A program made the translations under genes and the position numbers. The notes under the pieces are model-generated. The model was not told the origin of the DNA. It searched no databases and saw nothing but the letters and a program-made list of their open reading frames with translations. Positions 8,519-15,929 of a stretch of DNA of 64,000 nucleotides are shown here, piece by piece (positions within the stretch are counted from its first letter, which is position 1; every line of letters begins with the position of its first letter). The DNA is from JAADCS01 sp964473735 (GTDB lineage Bacteria; Hydrothermota; Hydrothermia; LBFQ01), in the NCBI GenBank assembly GCA_964473735.1, contig CAYYQD010000002.1, forward strand, positions 7,351 through 71,350, written 5' to 3'.

Positions 8519-8700
8519 TACCGTGTTTCAACTACGATGGCCACCCTCCCCTTGTAGTACCCGCAGTGGGGACACGCGAAGTGGGGTGGCTTCGGCTTAC
8601 CACAGGAAGGGCACGTTGACAGCGCAGGTTTCCGTACCTTCCAATGGGTCCTTCTCTTTCTTCCCCTCGTGGCTGACTGCCTTCTCCTCGGTGAAGTCAT
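8518..8700 (-). CDS. rpmF: 50S ribosomal protein L32
   Basis: A 60-residue protein with the L32 start (TSPRRRQSATRGRKRRTHW) and a four-cysteine zinc ribbon CPSC...CPHC. It is translated from a ribosome site AGGAGG a few bases upstream, as expected for an internal operon gene. The neighbours are the disulfide oxidoreductase upstream and plsX downstream. Confidence 0.95.
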   Translation of the reverse strand: MTSPRRRQSATRGRKRRTHWKVRKPALSTCPSCGKPKPPHFACPHCGYYKGRVAIVVETR

Positions 8701-8714
8701 CCTTTACCTCCTTT

Positions 8715-9386
8715 CTACTTCGTCAAAGCTACGGCTTCCCTTATCTTCTCGGCAAAGAAGGGCTCGGGGTAAGCCCCCTCAAACTCAACTATGTCGTTTA
8801 TGACGATCTTAGGCACGGCGTGGACGTGGTACTGGTCGGCCCACTGGGGGTACTCCAGAGCCTCTATCATGTAGCCCCTGATGTGGGGGTTGGCGACGGC
8901 GAACCTGTGGGAGGTCAGTACCGCCCTCGGGCAATAGGGACACGTTGGGGTCACGAATACGTATATGAGCACGTCCTTGTCTATATCTTTGATCTGCTCC
9001 TCTATCTCGGGGGAAAGACCCGAGCGCCCGGTTGAAGCGAGGACTATGCTCTCTATGAAGGCGGAGAACTCGTACCCGGCGGGGATGCCGAAGTACCTCA
9101 TCCCGAAGTCTATCGGTTCCCCGTCTTCCTGTTTCTGGAGGATGGCCAGGGCGGGAGCGTCGTGGATGGCGTACTTCTCGGCCTCGGCCTTGTCCGTGAC
9201 GACGTTCTTGACCACCACCTCTATCTTATCGGAGATCTCGGCCACCTCCTTAAGGAGCTTTTCCTCATCCTCGCAGTAATCACACCCTATGTTCTTCTTA
9301 AAAAACAGAAGAACGACGGGCTTCTCAAGCTCCGACGCAAACTTTTGGCGCAAATACTCCTTATCTTCTTCCCTTAGAAAACCCAT
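8715..9386 (-). CDS. Protein disulfide oxidoreductase (two-thioredoxin-fold glutaredoxin-like protein)
   Basis: A cytoplasmic thiol oxidoreductase of 223 residues with two thioredoxin folds. The first has CDYC at residues 35-38 and the second has CPYC near 148-151, each at the N-terminus of a helix. The cis-Pro segment HAVPKIVIND is near residue 190. Such PDO proteins are typical of hyperthermophilic archaea and thermophilic bacteria, where they help form intracellular disulfides. It is the first gene of the operon with rpmF and plsX. Its ATG lies 10 bases after a TATAAT box. Confidence 0.93.
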   Translation of the reverse strand: MGFLREEDKEYLRQKFASELEKPVVLLFFKKNIGCDYCEDEEKLLKEVAEISDKIEVVVKNVVTDKAEAEKYAIHDAPALAILQKQEDGEPIDFGMRYFGIPAGYEFSAFIESIVLASTGRSGLSPEIEEQIKDIDKDVLIYVFVTPTCPYCPRAVLTSHRFAVANPHIRGYMIEALEYPQWADQYHVHAVPKIVINDIVEFEGAYPEPFFAEKIREAVALTK

Positions 9387-9396
9387 AGCGCCCGCT

Positions 9397-9402
9397 ATTA
9401 TA
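9397..9402 (-). promoter_or_regulatory. -10 box TATAAT of the PDO-rpmF-plsX operon
   Basis: Consensus box with a 10-base gap to the ATG at 9386. Confidence 0.6.
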
Positions 9403-9441
9403 CTGTTGAAACGTACCCGACTGCAGAGGACCCCCCACCTT

Positions 9442-9447
9442 TAAGAT
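9442..9447 (+). promoter_or_regulatory. Possible -10 box TAAGAT of the 9454 lipoprotein gene
   Basis: A weaker match than the others, 6 bases before the GTG start. Confidence 0.35.
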
Positions 9448-9453
9448 AACGGG

Positions 9454-9885
9454 GTGAGACTTCGTATTCTCCTGATGATGATGCCTTTGGGTCTTCTCTC
9501 CTGTGCGAAGAAGGTTCCACCGCCGGGTAAAGGCGAGTTTAGGGGTCCTAAGGTGCTCCTGTTTTTGCCGGAGGGTGGGGATACCGTACGGGATACCTTG
9601 AAGATCTACGTGTTCGCGGAGGATCCCTCCGGTCTGAGGGCCTTCACCGTCAGGAGGGGGAAAGAGGTCGTGGCTACGTTCCCAGTGAAGGGTAGGTCCT
9701 ACTCCCTTGACACTTTTGTGATCCTTCCCCGTACCGGAGATACCCTCCTACCGGACACCTTAGAGATAGGGGCGACGGACAGGTGGGACAACTGGAGTGG
9801 GGTAAAAGTGGAGGTCTTTACGTATAAAGAAAGGAAAGACACGTTAAAAAACGGGAATAGAGACACGAGAAACACAGGAAAATAG
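9454..9885 (+). CDS. Hypothetical lipoprotein
   Basis: A 143-residue protein with a lipoprotein signal peptide (MRLRILLMMMPLGLLSCAKK, lipid-accepting Cys17). The body reads like a single beta-sandwich: GPKVLLFLPEGGDTVRDT, then LKIYVFAEDPSGLRAFTVRRG and LEIGATDRWDNWSGVKV. This resembles Ig/FN3-like repeats described as bacterial Ig domains. The start is GTG. Near the 3' end the base composition is more AT-rich than elsewhere. Function unknown. Confidence 0.7.
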   Translation: MRLRILLMMMPLGLLSCAKKVPPPGKGEFRGPKVLLFLPEGGDTVRDTLKIYVFAEDPSGLRAFTVRRGKEVVATFPVKGRSYSLDTFVILPRTGDTLLPDTLEIGATDRWDNWSGVKVEVFTYKERKDTLKNGNRDTRNTGK

Positions 9886-9937
9886 AAGGTTTGCAATACT
9901 TATCGCATAAAATCCCCCCATGTCTGTAGAGCGCCCG

Positions 9938-9943
9938 TAGAAT
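9938..9943 (+). promoter_or_regulatory. -10 box TAGAAT of the 9953 gene
   Basis: Nine bases before the ATG at 9953. Confidence 0.55.
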
Positions 9944-9952
9944 AAAAATAAC

Positions 9953-10252
9953 ATGACGGCGAAAGAGATAAAGGATAAGGCGATACTGGTTCTTATTCTG
10001 GACCTGCTTATCCCGGGTCTGGGGCACATCATAGCCTATCAGGAGATAGCGGAGGCCCTGAAGAGGACCGGTAAGGACCCCTCGGCCGACCCCGAAGCCG
10101 TAAAGAGGAACGGAATAATCCAGCTCGTCCTGTACCTCGCCGGCTTTATCACCTGCGGTCTAACCTCCATAGTGGCGTGGATATGGGCCTTCATCATAGA
10201 CACGCTCATGAAGTACTACGGCGCGATGACGTCCGTACCGGAGGAGGGTTAG
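9953..10252 (+). CDS. Small two-helix membrane protein (TM2-like)
   Basis: A 99-residue protein. The first membrane segment (ILVLILDLLIPGLGHII) has the LxPGLGH pattern seen in TM2-type and related small membrane proteins; the second and third (IIQLVLYLAGFITCGLTSIVAWIWAFIID) form a hairpin or one long hydrophobic stretch. Between them is a polar loop rich in Lys, Asp and Glu. It overlaps the convergent DUF2752 gene by 4 bp, so both stops interlock. Function unknown. Confidence 0.65.
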   Translation: MTAKEIKDKAILVLILDLLIPGLGHIIAYQEIAEALKRTGKDPSADPEAVKRNGIIQLVLYLAGFITCGLTSIVAWIWAFIIDTLMKYYGAMTSVPEEG

Positions 10253-10536
10253 AGGTCCGGAGGGTACAGGTAGGGTAGCCTCCACCCCATTAGGTGCATA
10301 ACGAACCTCAGGAGGGTCATAAGGGTGTAGAGGGCGATCAGGAGGGTAAGGGCTCTGATCCGGGTCCTGTGGCTCATAAACGGGAAGGCGAATATGACCA
10401 ACAGAGAGAGCAACGTCAAAGGGTTGTAGTACAGACTCTTAAGGACGTTCCCGTGGATTAGGGCGATGAGGGACCTGTAAGTCCCACACCCACCGTCGGG
10501 TATACTCGTCAGGCTCCTGTACGGACAGGCGTACAA
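10249..10536 (-). CDS. DUF2752 family membrane protein
   Basis: A 95-residue membrane protein with a TTG start. The N-terminus CPYRSLTSIPDGGCGTYRS followed by LIHGNVLKSLYYNP matches DUF2752, which has CP near the start, a CG-x-x-R motif and an NP before the first of two or three membrane helices. No function is known for the family. A TAACAT sequence about 9 bases upstream of the TTG may be its -10 box. The downstream end overlaps the TM2-like gene. Confidence 0.7.
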   Translation of the reverse strand: MYACPYRSLTSIPDGGCGTYRSLIALIHGNVLKSLYYNPLTLLSLLVIFAFPFMSHRTRIRALTLLIALYTLMTLLRFVMHLMGWRLPYLYPPDL

Positions 10537-10612
10537 GGTAGGATGTTAAGGGAGAATGGAAGGGTTTAGAATCCTCTGGTAAGTTAAGGCTTCCTTTTAC
10601 ACATTTACCCGC

Positions 10613-10650
10613 GGTACTACTTTGGGTACAAAAGTTAAGGAAGTGGTACC
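10613..10650 (-). repeat. 38-bp dispersed hairpin repeat, copy 2
   Basis: Minus-strand reading starts GGTACCACTT, contains TACCCAAAGT and ends AGTACC. The arms form 10 pairs if one G-T pair is allowed. It sits between the divergent DUF2752 and acetyl-CoA synthetase genes. Confidence 0.8.
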
Positions 10651-10862
10651 GATGCCTCCGACAGGTTAGATCTTCCCTGCCCTTGATCGTGATGAACTGG
10701 ACGGCACCGAGAGACCTTCTTTTAAAACGGAGGTCATGGACGATACGCCCTAATCTGACATAATTCCCCGGTCTCCTTAGCATGAGATTGGTCGTACCCA
10801 CGTAGGTGTTTCATAACGAACTTAGGTGCATCGGCTCCCACCTAACGCCTACCTTACCCTCG

Positions 10863-10868
10863 TAAAAT
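10863..10868 (+). promoter_or_regulatory. -10 box TAAAAT of the acetyl-CoA synthetase gene
   Basis: Seven bases before the ATG at 10876; predicted leaderless. Confidence 0.6.
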
Positions 10869-10875
10869 CCCTTCT

Positions 10876-12942
10876 ATGGAGAAGCTCTTTTACCCCGACA
10901 GCATCATCGTCTTCGGAGCATCGCCGCGCCCCGGAAACCTGGGTCGTGTGATAGTAGGCAACCTCCTCCGCTTCGGTTATCCCGGACGAATCTACATGTA
11001 CTCCCCCCGTGGGGGTGTCCTCTACGGCCAGCAGATCATAAGCGACCTCAACGAGGTACCGCCGGGCATAGACCTGGCCGTCATAATAACCCCAGCCAAC
11101 ACCGTCCCCCACATCCTTGAAGTCTGCGGAAAGAAGGGGATAAAGCGTGTGGTGATAGAGTCAGCCGGTTTCGGCGAGTTCGCCGAGGAGAGGAGGGTGT
11201 TGGAGAGGCAGATGTTGGACATAGCCGAGGAGTACGGTATAAGGTTCGTCGGACCCAACGGCCTCGGCATAATCAACCTTGAGAAGGGGGTGGTCCTTCC
11301 CTTTACGGCCATGTACCCGGAGACCACCAAGGCCGGTAACATCTCCATCCTCTCCCAGAGTGGAGGCATAGGTCTATCCTACATAGACCTGCTCTCCTTT
11401 GAGAATCTGGGGGTGAATAAGTTCGTGAGCCTCGGGAACAAGCTCCAGATGGACGAGAACGACTTCCTTGAGTACCTCAACGCCGACCCCTCCACCCGCA
11501 TCGTCGGGATGTACCTTGAGGGTATAAAGGACGGGAGACGGTTCATGGAGGTGGGTCGGCACGTGACTAAACCCGTCATAATCCATAAGTCCAACACGGG
11601 TAAGTCCAGTCAGGGGATAGCCAAGTCCCATACGGCCTCCCTTGCCGTGGACGACCGCATAGTGGATGCGGCCACGAAGCAGTTAGGCTTCGTCCGGGTA
11701 CATACCCTCCACGACATGATAAACGCCGCCAAGGCCTTCTCCCTCCCCCCCATGCGGGGGAACCGTCTGGCGATAATCTCCCGCTCAGGGGGGCACGCGG
11801 TCGTGGCGGCAGACGCCGTGGACGAGTACGGTTTTGAGCTGGTTCCCTTCTCCGAGCGTTTCCTCAAGGAGGTGAGAAAGCACTTCCGCGCCAACGTCAT
11901 AAACCCCACCAACCCCCTTGACTTGGGCGATATGTTTGACTTCAACCTGTACGTAGCCGTGATAGAGCAGGCCTTAAAGGAGACCCAGCTGGACGGACTC
12001 GTATTCCTCCACGTCTATTCTCCCAATCAGGCAGACATATCCCGTCCTCTCATCCCCAAGATAAAGGCCCTGTCGGAGAAGTACGATAAGCCCATAGCCG
12101 TGGTGATCTTCAGTACGCAGGAGGAGGTGGCCACCGTGAAGAAGATGTACGACTTCCCCCTCTTTGACGAACCGGGGGACGCCCTTAAGGCCTTAGCCGT
12201 GAGCAGGGACTACTACATATACAAGCCCCGCTTCATGGACACCCACAACCCCGCCGTGATAGACACTTCCAGGGTGGCCGAGATATTAAAAGGGAAGGAG
12301 CAGCTGGACTTGGTGGATGCCCTGAGGCTGGTGGAGGCCATAGGTATAAAGGTGGCCCCGTACCGCTTCGTGCCGCTGGGTGAAGACCCCCTGAAGTACG
12401 CCTCCGACCTCACCTATCCGCTGGCCGTGAAGATCGTAGCGGACGAGGGCATACACAAGACGGACGTGGGAGGGGTGGCCCTAAACGTTAAGGACGAGGA
12501 GATGCTCCTCAAACGGGTCAGGGAGATGGAGGAGAGTGCCAGAGCCTACGGCATAGACTTCAAGGGATTCCTCCTTCAGGAGATGGTCAGGAGCAGGAGG
12601 GAGCTCATAGTGGGGGCCAAGCTGGATCGCCTCTTCGGGCACGTGGTTCTCTTCGGACTGGGTGGCATAATGGTTGAGGTCTTCAAGGACGTGTCCTTAG
12701 GTGTGGTGCCCTTCGGGGAACCGTGGGCCGAGCACATGATAAAGAGCATAAAGGGGTACAACGTTCTTCAGGCCTTCAGGGACGAGCCCAGGGCGGATAT
12801 ACCCGCCATAAAAGACGCCATACTGAAGGTGGCCAAGCTGGTTCAGAAGTTCCCACAGATAAAGGAGCTGGACATAAACCCCCTATTCGCCCTGCCGGAG
12901 GGCAAGGGGGTGGTGGCCGTGGATGCGAGAGTGGTGATTTAG
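10876..12942 (+). CDS. ADP-forming acetyl-CoA synthetase, fused alpha and beta subunits
   Basis: Converts acetyl-CoA, ADP and phosphate to acetate, CoA and ATP. Domain order: CoA-binding domain (residues 1-130, starting LFYPDSIIVFGASPRPGNLG), succinyl-CoA-ligase-like domains (140-455, with GNISILSQSGGIGLS and ISRSGGHAVVAAD carrying the expected His), then an ATP-grasp_5 domain (470-688, with YPLAVKIVADEGIHKTDVGGV and LDINPLFALPEGKGVVAVDAR). In archaea these are often two subunits; here they are fused, a common bacterial form. With the Por operon at 46-50 kb it gives a pyruvate-to-acetate route with substrate-level phosphorylation. Acyl-CoA specificity cannot be read from sequence. Confidence 0.93.
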   Translation: MEKLFYPDSIIVFGASPRPGNLGRVIVGNLLRFGYPGRIYMYSPRGGVLYGQQIISDLNEVPPGIDLAVIITPANTVPHILEVCGKKGIKRVVIESAGFGEFAEERRVLERQMLDIAEEYGIRFVGPNGLGIINLEKGVVLPFTAMYPETTKAGNISILSQSGGIGLSYIDLLSFENLGVNKFVSLGNKLQMDENDFLEYLNADPSTRIVGMYLEGIKDGRRFMEVGRHVTKPVIIHKSNTGKSSQGIAKSHTASLAVDDRIVDAATKQLGFVRVHTLHDMINAAKAFSLPPMRGNRLAIISRSGGHAVVAADAVDEYGFELVPFSERFLKEVRKHFRANVINPTNPLDLGDMFDFNLYVAVIEQALKETQLDGLVFLHVYSPNQADISRPLIPKIKALSEKYDKPIAVVIFSTQEEVATVKKMYDFPLFDEPGDALKALAVSRDYYIYKPRFMDTHNPAVIDTSRVAEILKGKEQLDLVDALRLVEAIGIKVAPYRFVPLGEDPLKYASDLTYPLAVKIVADEGIHKTDVGGVALNVKDEEMLLKRVREMEESARAYGIDFKGFLLQEMVRSRRELIVGAKLDRLFGHVVLFGLGGIMVEVFKDVSLGVVPFGEPWAEHMIKSIKGYNVLQAFRDEPRADIPAIKDAILKVAKLVQKFPQIKELDINPLFALPEGKGVVAVDARVVI

Positions 12943-12945
12943 GCG

Positions 12946-12960
12946 CCGGTATAATACCGG
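12946..12960 (+). promoter_or_regulatory. Palindromic -10 region of the geranylgeranyl reductase-family gene
   Basis: TATAAT at 12950-12955 is the core of a perfect 7-bp-arm palindrome, CCGGTAT-A-ATACCGG. The ATG at 12962 is 6 bases after the box. Confidence 0.65.
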
Positions 12961-12961
12961 T

Positions 12962-14176
12962 ATGGAGAGGTACGACGCCGTAGTAGTCGGGGGAGGTCCC
13001 GCCGGCTCAATGGCCGCCCGCAGGTTGGCCGAGGGGGGAGCGAAGACCCTCCTCTTAGAGAAACGGCCCGAGTTCGGACAGGTCGTCCAGTGCGCCGAGG
13101 GAATATCCCACCAGTCTCTGACGCTCTACTTTGACGCCGACCCCAGATTCATAGCCTCCGTGATAGACGAGGCCCGCTTTTACTCGCCGGATGGGGACTT
13201 CTTCACCATCAGGAAGGAGAGGGTGGGGTACGTCCTTGAGAGGAAGATATTTGACAGGCACGTCGCTCAAACGGCCGCCGAGGCCGGGGCCGAGCTTCTA
13301 ACCAAGGCCCACTTCACGAAGCTTGAGAGAAAGGGGGAGGTGTGGCACGTGCGTTTCAAGTACGGGGGGAAGGAGGAGGTCGTGGAGACCCGCCTGATAA
13401 TAGGCGCGGACGGTCCCGGCTCCAGCGTGGGGAAACAGGCCGGACTGAAGCTGGACCTCGCACCGGAGGACTACCACTACGCGGTTGAATACTTCTTAGT
13501 CCATCCGGCGGTTGAGGACGGGAGGATAGACTTCTTCGTGGGGGACTGGTGCTGCTGGAAGGGGTACGGATGGAGTTTCCCCAAGGGAGGACACTACGGA
13601 AACGTGGGGGTGGGCGTCGCCGTTCTACCGGAAGGGGAGTCGGCCGACCTCTACCTCAACCGCTTCGTCTCCCACTACTTTAAGGGGGCCCGGATAATGG
13701 GTAAGACCAGCAGCGTGGTGCCGGTCGGTGGCCACAGGATGCAGATCTACGGGGACGGCATAATGGTGGTGGGGGACGCCGCCCGCCTTGCCGAGCCCAT
13801 CTCGGGGGGAGGGATACCGGCGGCCTTGATTTCCGGAAGCGTAGCCGGTGAGGTGGGGGCGAAGGCTTTAAGGGAGGGGGATCTGTCCGCCCGGAGGCTC
13901 AAGGAGTACCACGACCGCTTCTGGGAGATAATGAACAGGAGGGAGTACGAGCTGGCCTACGAGATAAGGAGGGTCTTCCTGAAGATGGACGACGACGACC
14001 TTAGGTACATCTTCACTAAGCTTAAGCCCCTGTTTGATGGGGTTGAGATAGACGAGATAGACGCCTTCAAGTGGGCCCGCTACATCTTCACCAAAGCGCC
14101 TGACCTTCTCCTATTCGCCGCCAAAAAGGCCGGACCCGCCTTCGTAGATTACCTCCGGAGGGCCGTGGGGTTATGA
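12962..14176 (+). CDS. Geranylgeranyl reductase family FAD-dependent oxidoreductase
   Basis: A 404-residue flavoprotein with an N-terminal FAD-binding Rossmann motif (DAVVVGGGPAGSMAARRLAEGG), the CAEGIS segment that follows in this family, and a second FAD site (GIMVVGDAARLAEPISGGGI). Family members reduce double bonds of geranylgeranyl chains in archaeal lipids, chlorophyll or quinone tails. In this bacterium the likely targets are isoprenoid quinones or polyprenols, fitting with ubiE at 21 kb, but the substrate is inferred only. The stop overlaps the ATG of the next gene. Confidence 0.85.
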   Translation: MERYDAVVVGGGPAGSMAARRLAEGGAKTLLLEKRPEFGQVVQCAEGISHQSLTLYFDADPRFIASVIDEARFYSPDGDFFTIRKERVGYVLERKIFDRHVAQTAAEAGAELLTKAHFTKLERKGEVWHVRFKYGGKEEVVETRLIIGADGPGSSVGKQAGLKLDLAPEDYHYAVEYFLVHPAVEDGRIDFFVGDWCCWKGYGWSFPKGGHYGNVGVGVAVLPEGESADLYLNRFVSHYFKGARIMGKTSSVVPVGGHRMQIYGDGIMVVGDAARLAEPISGGGIPAALISGSVAGEVGAKALREGDLSARRLKEYHDRFWEIMNRREYELAYEIRRVFLKMDDDDLRYIFTKLKPLFDGVEIDEIDAFKWARYIFTKAPDLLLFAAKKAGPAFVDYLRRAVGL

Positions 14177-15072
14177 TACCCGTACTTCTGGCGAAGTCCT
14201 ATACCTCCCTGGAGGTCAGGCTTACGGAGATGTTGATAGGGAGGAGCGTGAGCGGATACGTCGCCTCGCGCAACGGGAGGTTGTTTGACGAGGTCGGAGG
14301 GGTGATATACGTTAGCCGCCCTAACCTGTGGTTGATGTTCTCCCAGCCCTTCGCCGCCTGCTCCGACCTCAAGGTCCTGTACGGGGGACAACCGGCGGAC
14401 GTGCGCCTTCTGGCCTCCCCCCTCCTTGAGGGGGACATAAACCTCCTGGTATGGAACAAGGACCTCCCCGACAGGGTGGCCGTGGTCAGGCTGAGGGCGA
14501 CCTTAAAGACCGACACCCTCATCTACAAGGTGCCCGGTTTTCGCCTGAAGGTGCGTAAGGGTAAGTACGTTGCCGAAGACACCGTTTCGGTCGTGTCCGT
14601 ATCCGGCCCACGGATAACGTGTGAGGAGAAGGAGGTACGCCTCTTCCATCTCGGTAGGGCAGTTAGGGACCCCACTTTTATATGGACGGGTAGGGAGATA
14701 TGGGTTCTGGACGGCAGGGATCTATTCGCCTACAGGAAGGGAAAGCTGGTCCATCTTCGGTCCTTTAAGGGGGAAGTCGTACCTGCATCCACCGGAGAGG
14801 GAACCGTGGCCTTTTACCTTCCTTACAGGGATGACCTCGTGGTACTGCGCTTTTCACCGGATTACTCCGGGGTTAAAACGGAGAGGGTCAAGAACGTCTC
14901 AAGGGACGTTGGTGGGGAGTTCGTATCCATACACACGGTGAGGGAGGTGAAGGAGGGAGAGCGCCCCGGAGGGTGGGTCATCGTTCTGGCCTTCAGGCAG
15001 GACGGCGCACTCAGGTACGTGAAGGTTAGACGGAAGGGGAGCGGGTACGTGGTTGAAAGTACCGACCGCTGA
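14173..15072 (+). CDS. Hypothetical protein
   Basis: A 299-residue protein of no recognised family. Its ATG overlaps the end of the geranylgeranyl reductase-family gene (ATGA-type junction), so it is translationally coupled. The sequence looks mostly beta: repeated short hydrophobic strands such as DPTFIWTGREIWVLDGRD, EGTVAFYLPYRDDLVVLRF and GWVIVLAFRQDG are propeller-like. A clear signal peptide is not seen. Confidence 0.6.
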   Translation: MIPVLLAKSYTSLEVRLTEMLIGRSVSGYVASRNGRLFDEVGGVIYVSRPNLWLMFSQPFAACSDLKVLYGGQPADVRLLASPLLEGDINLLVWNKDLPDRVAVVRLRATLKTDTLIYKVPGFRLKVRKGKYVAEDTVSVVSVSGPRITCEEKEVRLFHLGRAVRDPTFIWTGREIWVLDGRDLFAYRKGKLVHLRSFKGEVVPASTGEGTVAFYLPYRDDLVVLRFSPDYSGVKTERVKNVSRDVGGEFVSIHTVREVKEGERPGGWVIVLAFRQDGALRYVKVRRKGSGYVVESTDR

Positions 15073-15116
15073 TATGCGGGCCCGCCCCGAAACTGCACCG
15101 TACCGTCTTCCGGGCT

Positions 15117-15122
15117 TATAAT
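15117..15122 (+). promoter_or_regulatory. -10 box TATAAT of tRNA-Asn and murI
   Basis: Eleven bases before the mature 5' end of the tRNA, implying a short 5' leader of about five bases. Confidence 0.6.
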
Positions 15123-15133
15123 ATCCACCTCGC

Positions 15134-15206
15134 GGGTCCGTAGCTCAACAGGCAGAGCACCCGGCTGTTAACCGGGGGGTTGCAGGTTCGAGTCCTGCCG
15201 GGCCCG
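15134..15206 (+). tRNA. tRNA-Asn (GTT)
   Basis: A full cloverleaf of 73 nt. The acceptor arms GGGTCCG and CGGGCCC pair with one G-T wobble. TA follows at positions 8-9; the D arm is GCTC/GAGC, the anticodon arm CCCGG/CCGGG with loop CTGTTAA (anticodon GTT), and the T arm GCAGG/CCTGC with loop TTCGAGT. The discriminator is G. No CCA is encoded. The glutamate racemase start codon lies 6 bases after the discriminator. Confidence 0.95.
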
Positions 15207-15212
15207 CTTATT

Positions 15213-15929
15213 TTGTTTGGATTCTTGGACTCTGGACTGGGAGGGCTGGTGGCCCTCCGTGAGTTTCGCAAGCACTCCGGTGGTGAGGTTATTTACCTCG
15301 GGGACCTGAAACACCAACCTTACGGCGCCAGACCGAGGGGCGAGATCGTCTCCCTGTCCGAAAAGGCGGTCTCCTTTCTCCTTGACATGGGTGCCGAGGA
15401 GGTCTTCATCGTGTGCAATACCATCTCCGCCAACGCCTTAGGCTCCCTCCGTTCTAAGTTCGGCGTACCCATCCACGGTATAACCGAGTGGGTGAAGTAC
15501 TACACTCCGCCGTCCGACAGGAGGGTGGTCGTCATAGGGACGAGGGCCACCGTGGAGTCCGGATACTACCAGAGGACTCTGAAAGCGGAGGGGATACCGG
15601 CACCGGAGTTAGCCCTCCTCATAGAGGAGGGCCATTGGGATGACGGGGTCGTGCGGGAGTACCTCAACGCCCTCCTTCCTGAGGGGGAGTACGTTCTGGT
15701 CTTGGGATGTACCCACTATCCCGTCCTGATCCCCGTAATAAGGGAACTGAGGCCAAAGGTTGAGATAGTAGATCCCGCCTCTGTGCTATTCAGAAACCTA
15801 AGGAGAGAAGGGGGGGATTTCTTCGTCCATGTGTATCTAACCCGGGAGAATCCGAGGTACGAGGACTTCCTATTACGGCTGGGATACGAAAGGGATGTTT
15901 TCTCTCTTCATTTCGTACAGGATTATTGA
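15213..15929 (+). CDS. murI: Glutamate racemase
   Basis: Makes D-glutamate for peptidoglycan, and possibly for poly-gamma-glutamate. The first catalytic region is LDSGLGGL, the first catalytic Cys is in FIVCNTISAN (near residue 68), and the second in LGCTHYP (near 168). The frame is open into the tRNA gene, but TTG at 15213 gives MFGFLDSGLGG, exactly the usual family N-terminus, so it is chosen as start. There is no Shine-Dalgarno site because the tRNA occupies that position. RNase cleavage at the tRNA 3' end would leave a nearly leaderless message. Confidence 0.92.
   Translation: MFGFLDSGLGGLVALREFRKHSGGEVIYLGDLKHQPYGARPRGEIVSLSEKAVSFLLDMGAEEVFIVCNTISANALGSLRSKFGVPIHGITEWVKYYTPPSDRRVVVIGTRATVESGYYQRTLKAEGIPAPELALLIEEGHWDDGVVREYLNALLPEGEYVLVLGCTHYPVLIPVIRELRPKVEIVDPASVLFRNLRREGGDFFVHVYLTRENPRYEDFLLRLGYERDVFSLHFVQDY

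Larger units (their letters stand above)
10537..10875. other. Intergenic region of 339 bp without a gene
   Basis: Lies between the divergent DUF2752 and acetyl-CoA synthetase genes. It contains hairpin repeat copy 2 and the synthetase promoter. A second TAGAAT occurs near 10572 without a good start codon after it. No coding frame or RNA family was recognised in the rest. Confidence 0.6.

Noticed and set aside
10439..10801. Minus-strand frame covering hairpin repeat copy 2
   Set aside because: It runs through the repeat and the start of the DUF2752 gene and its protein is low-complexity; the repeat and gap explain the region better.
15180..15212. murI start inside the tRNA gene
   Set aside because: The frame is open there, but it would overlap the tRNA and add residues before the conserved N-terminus; TTG 15213 fits the family exactly.
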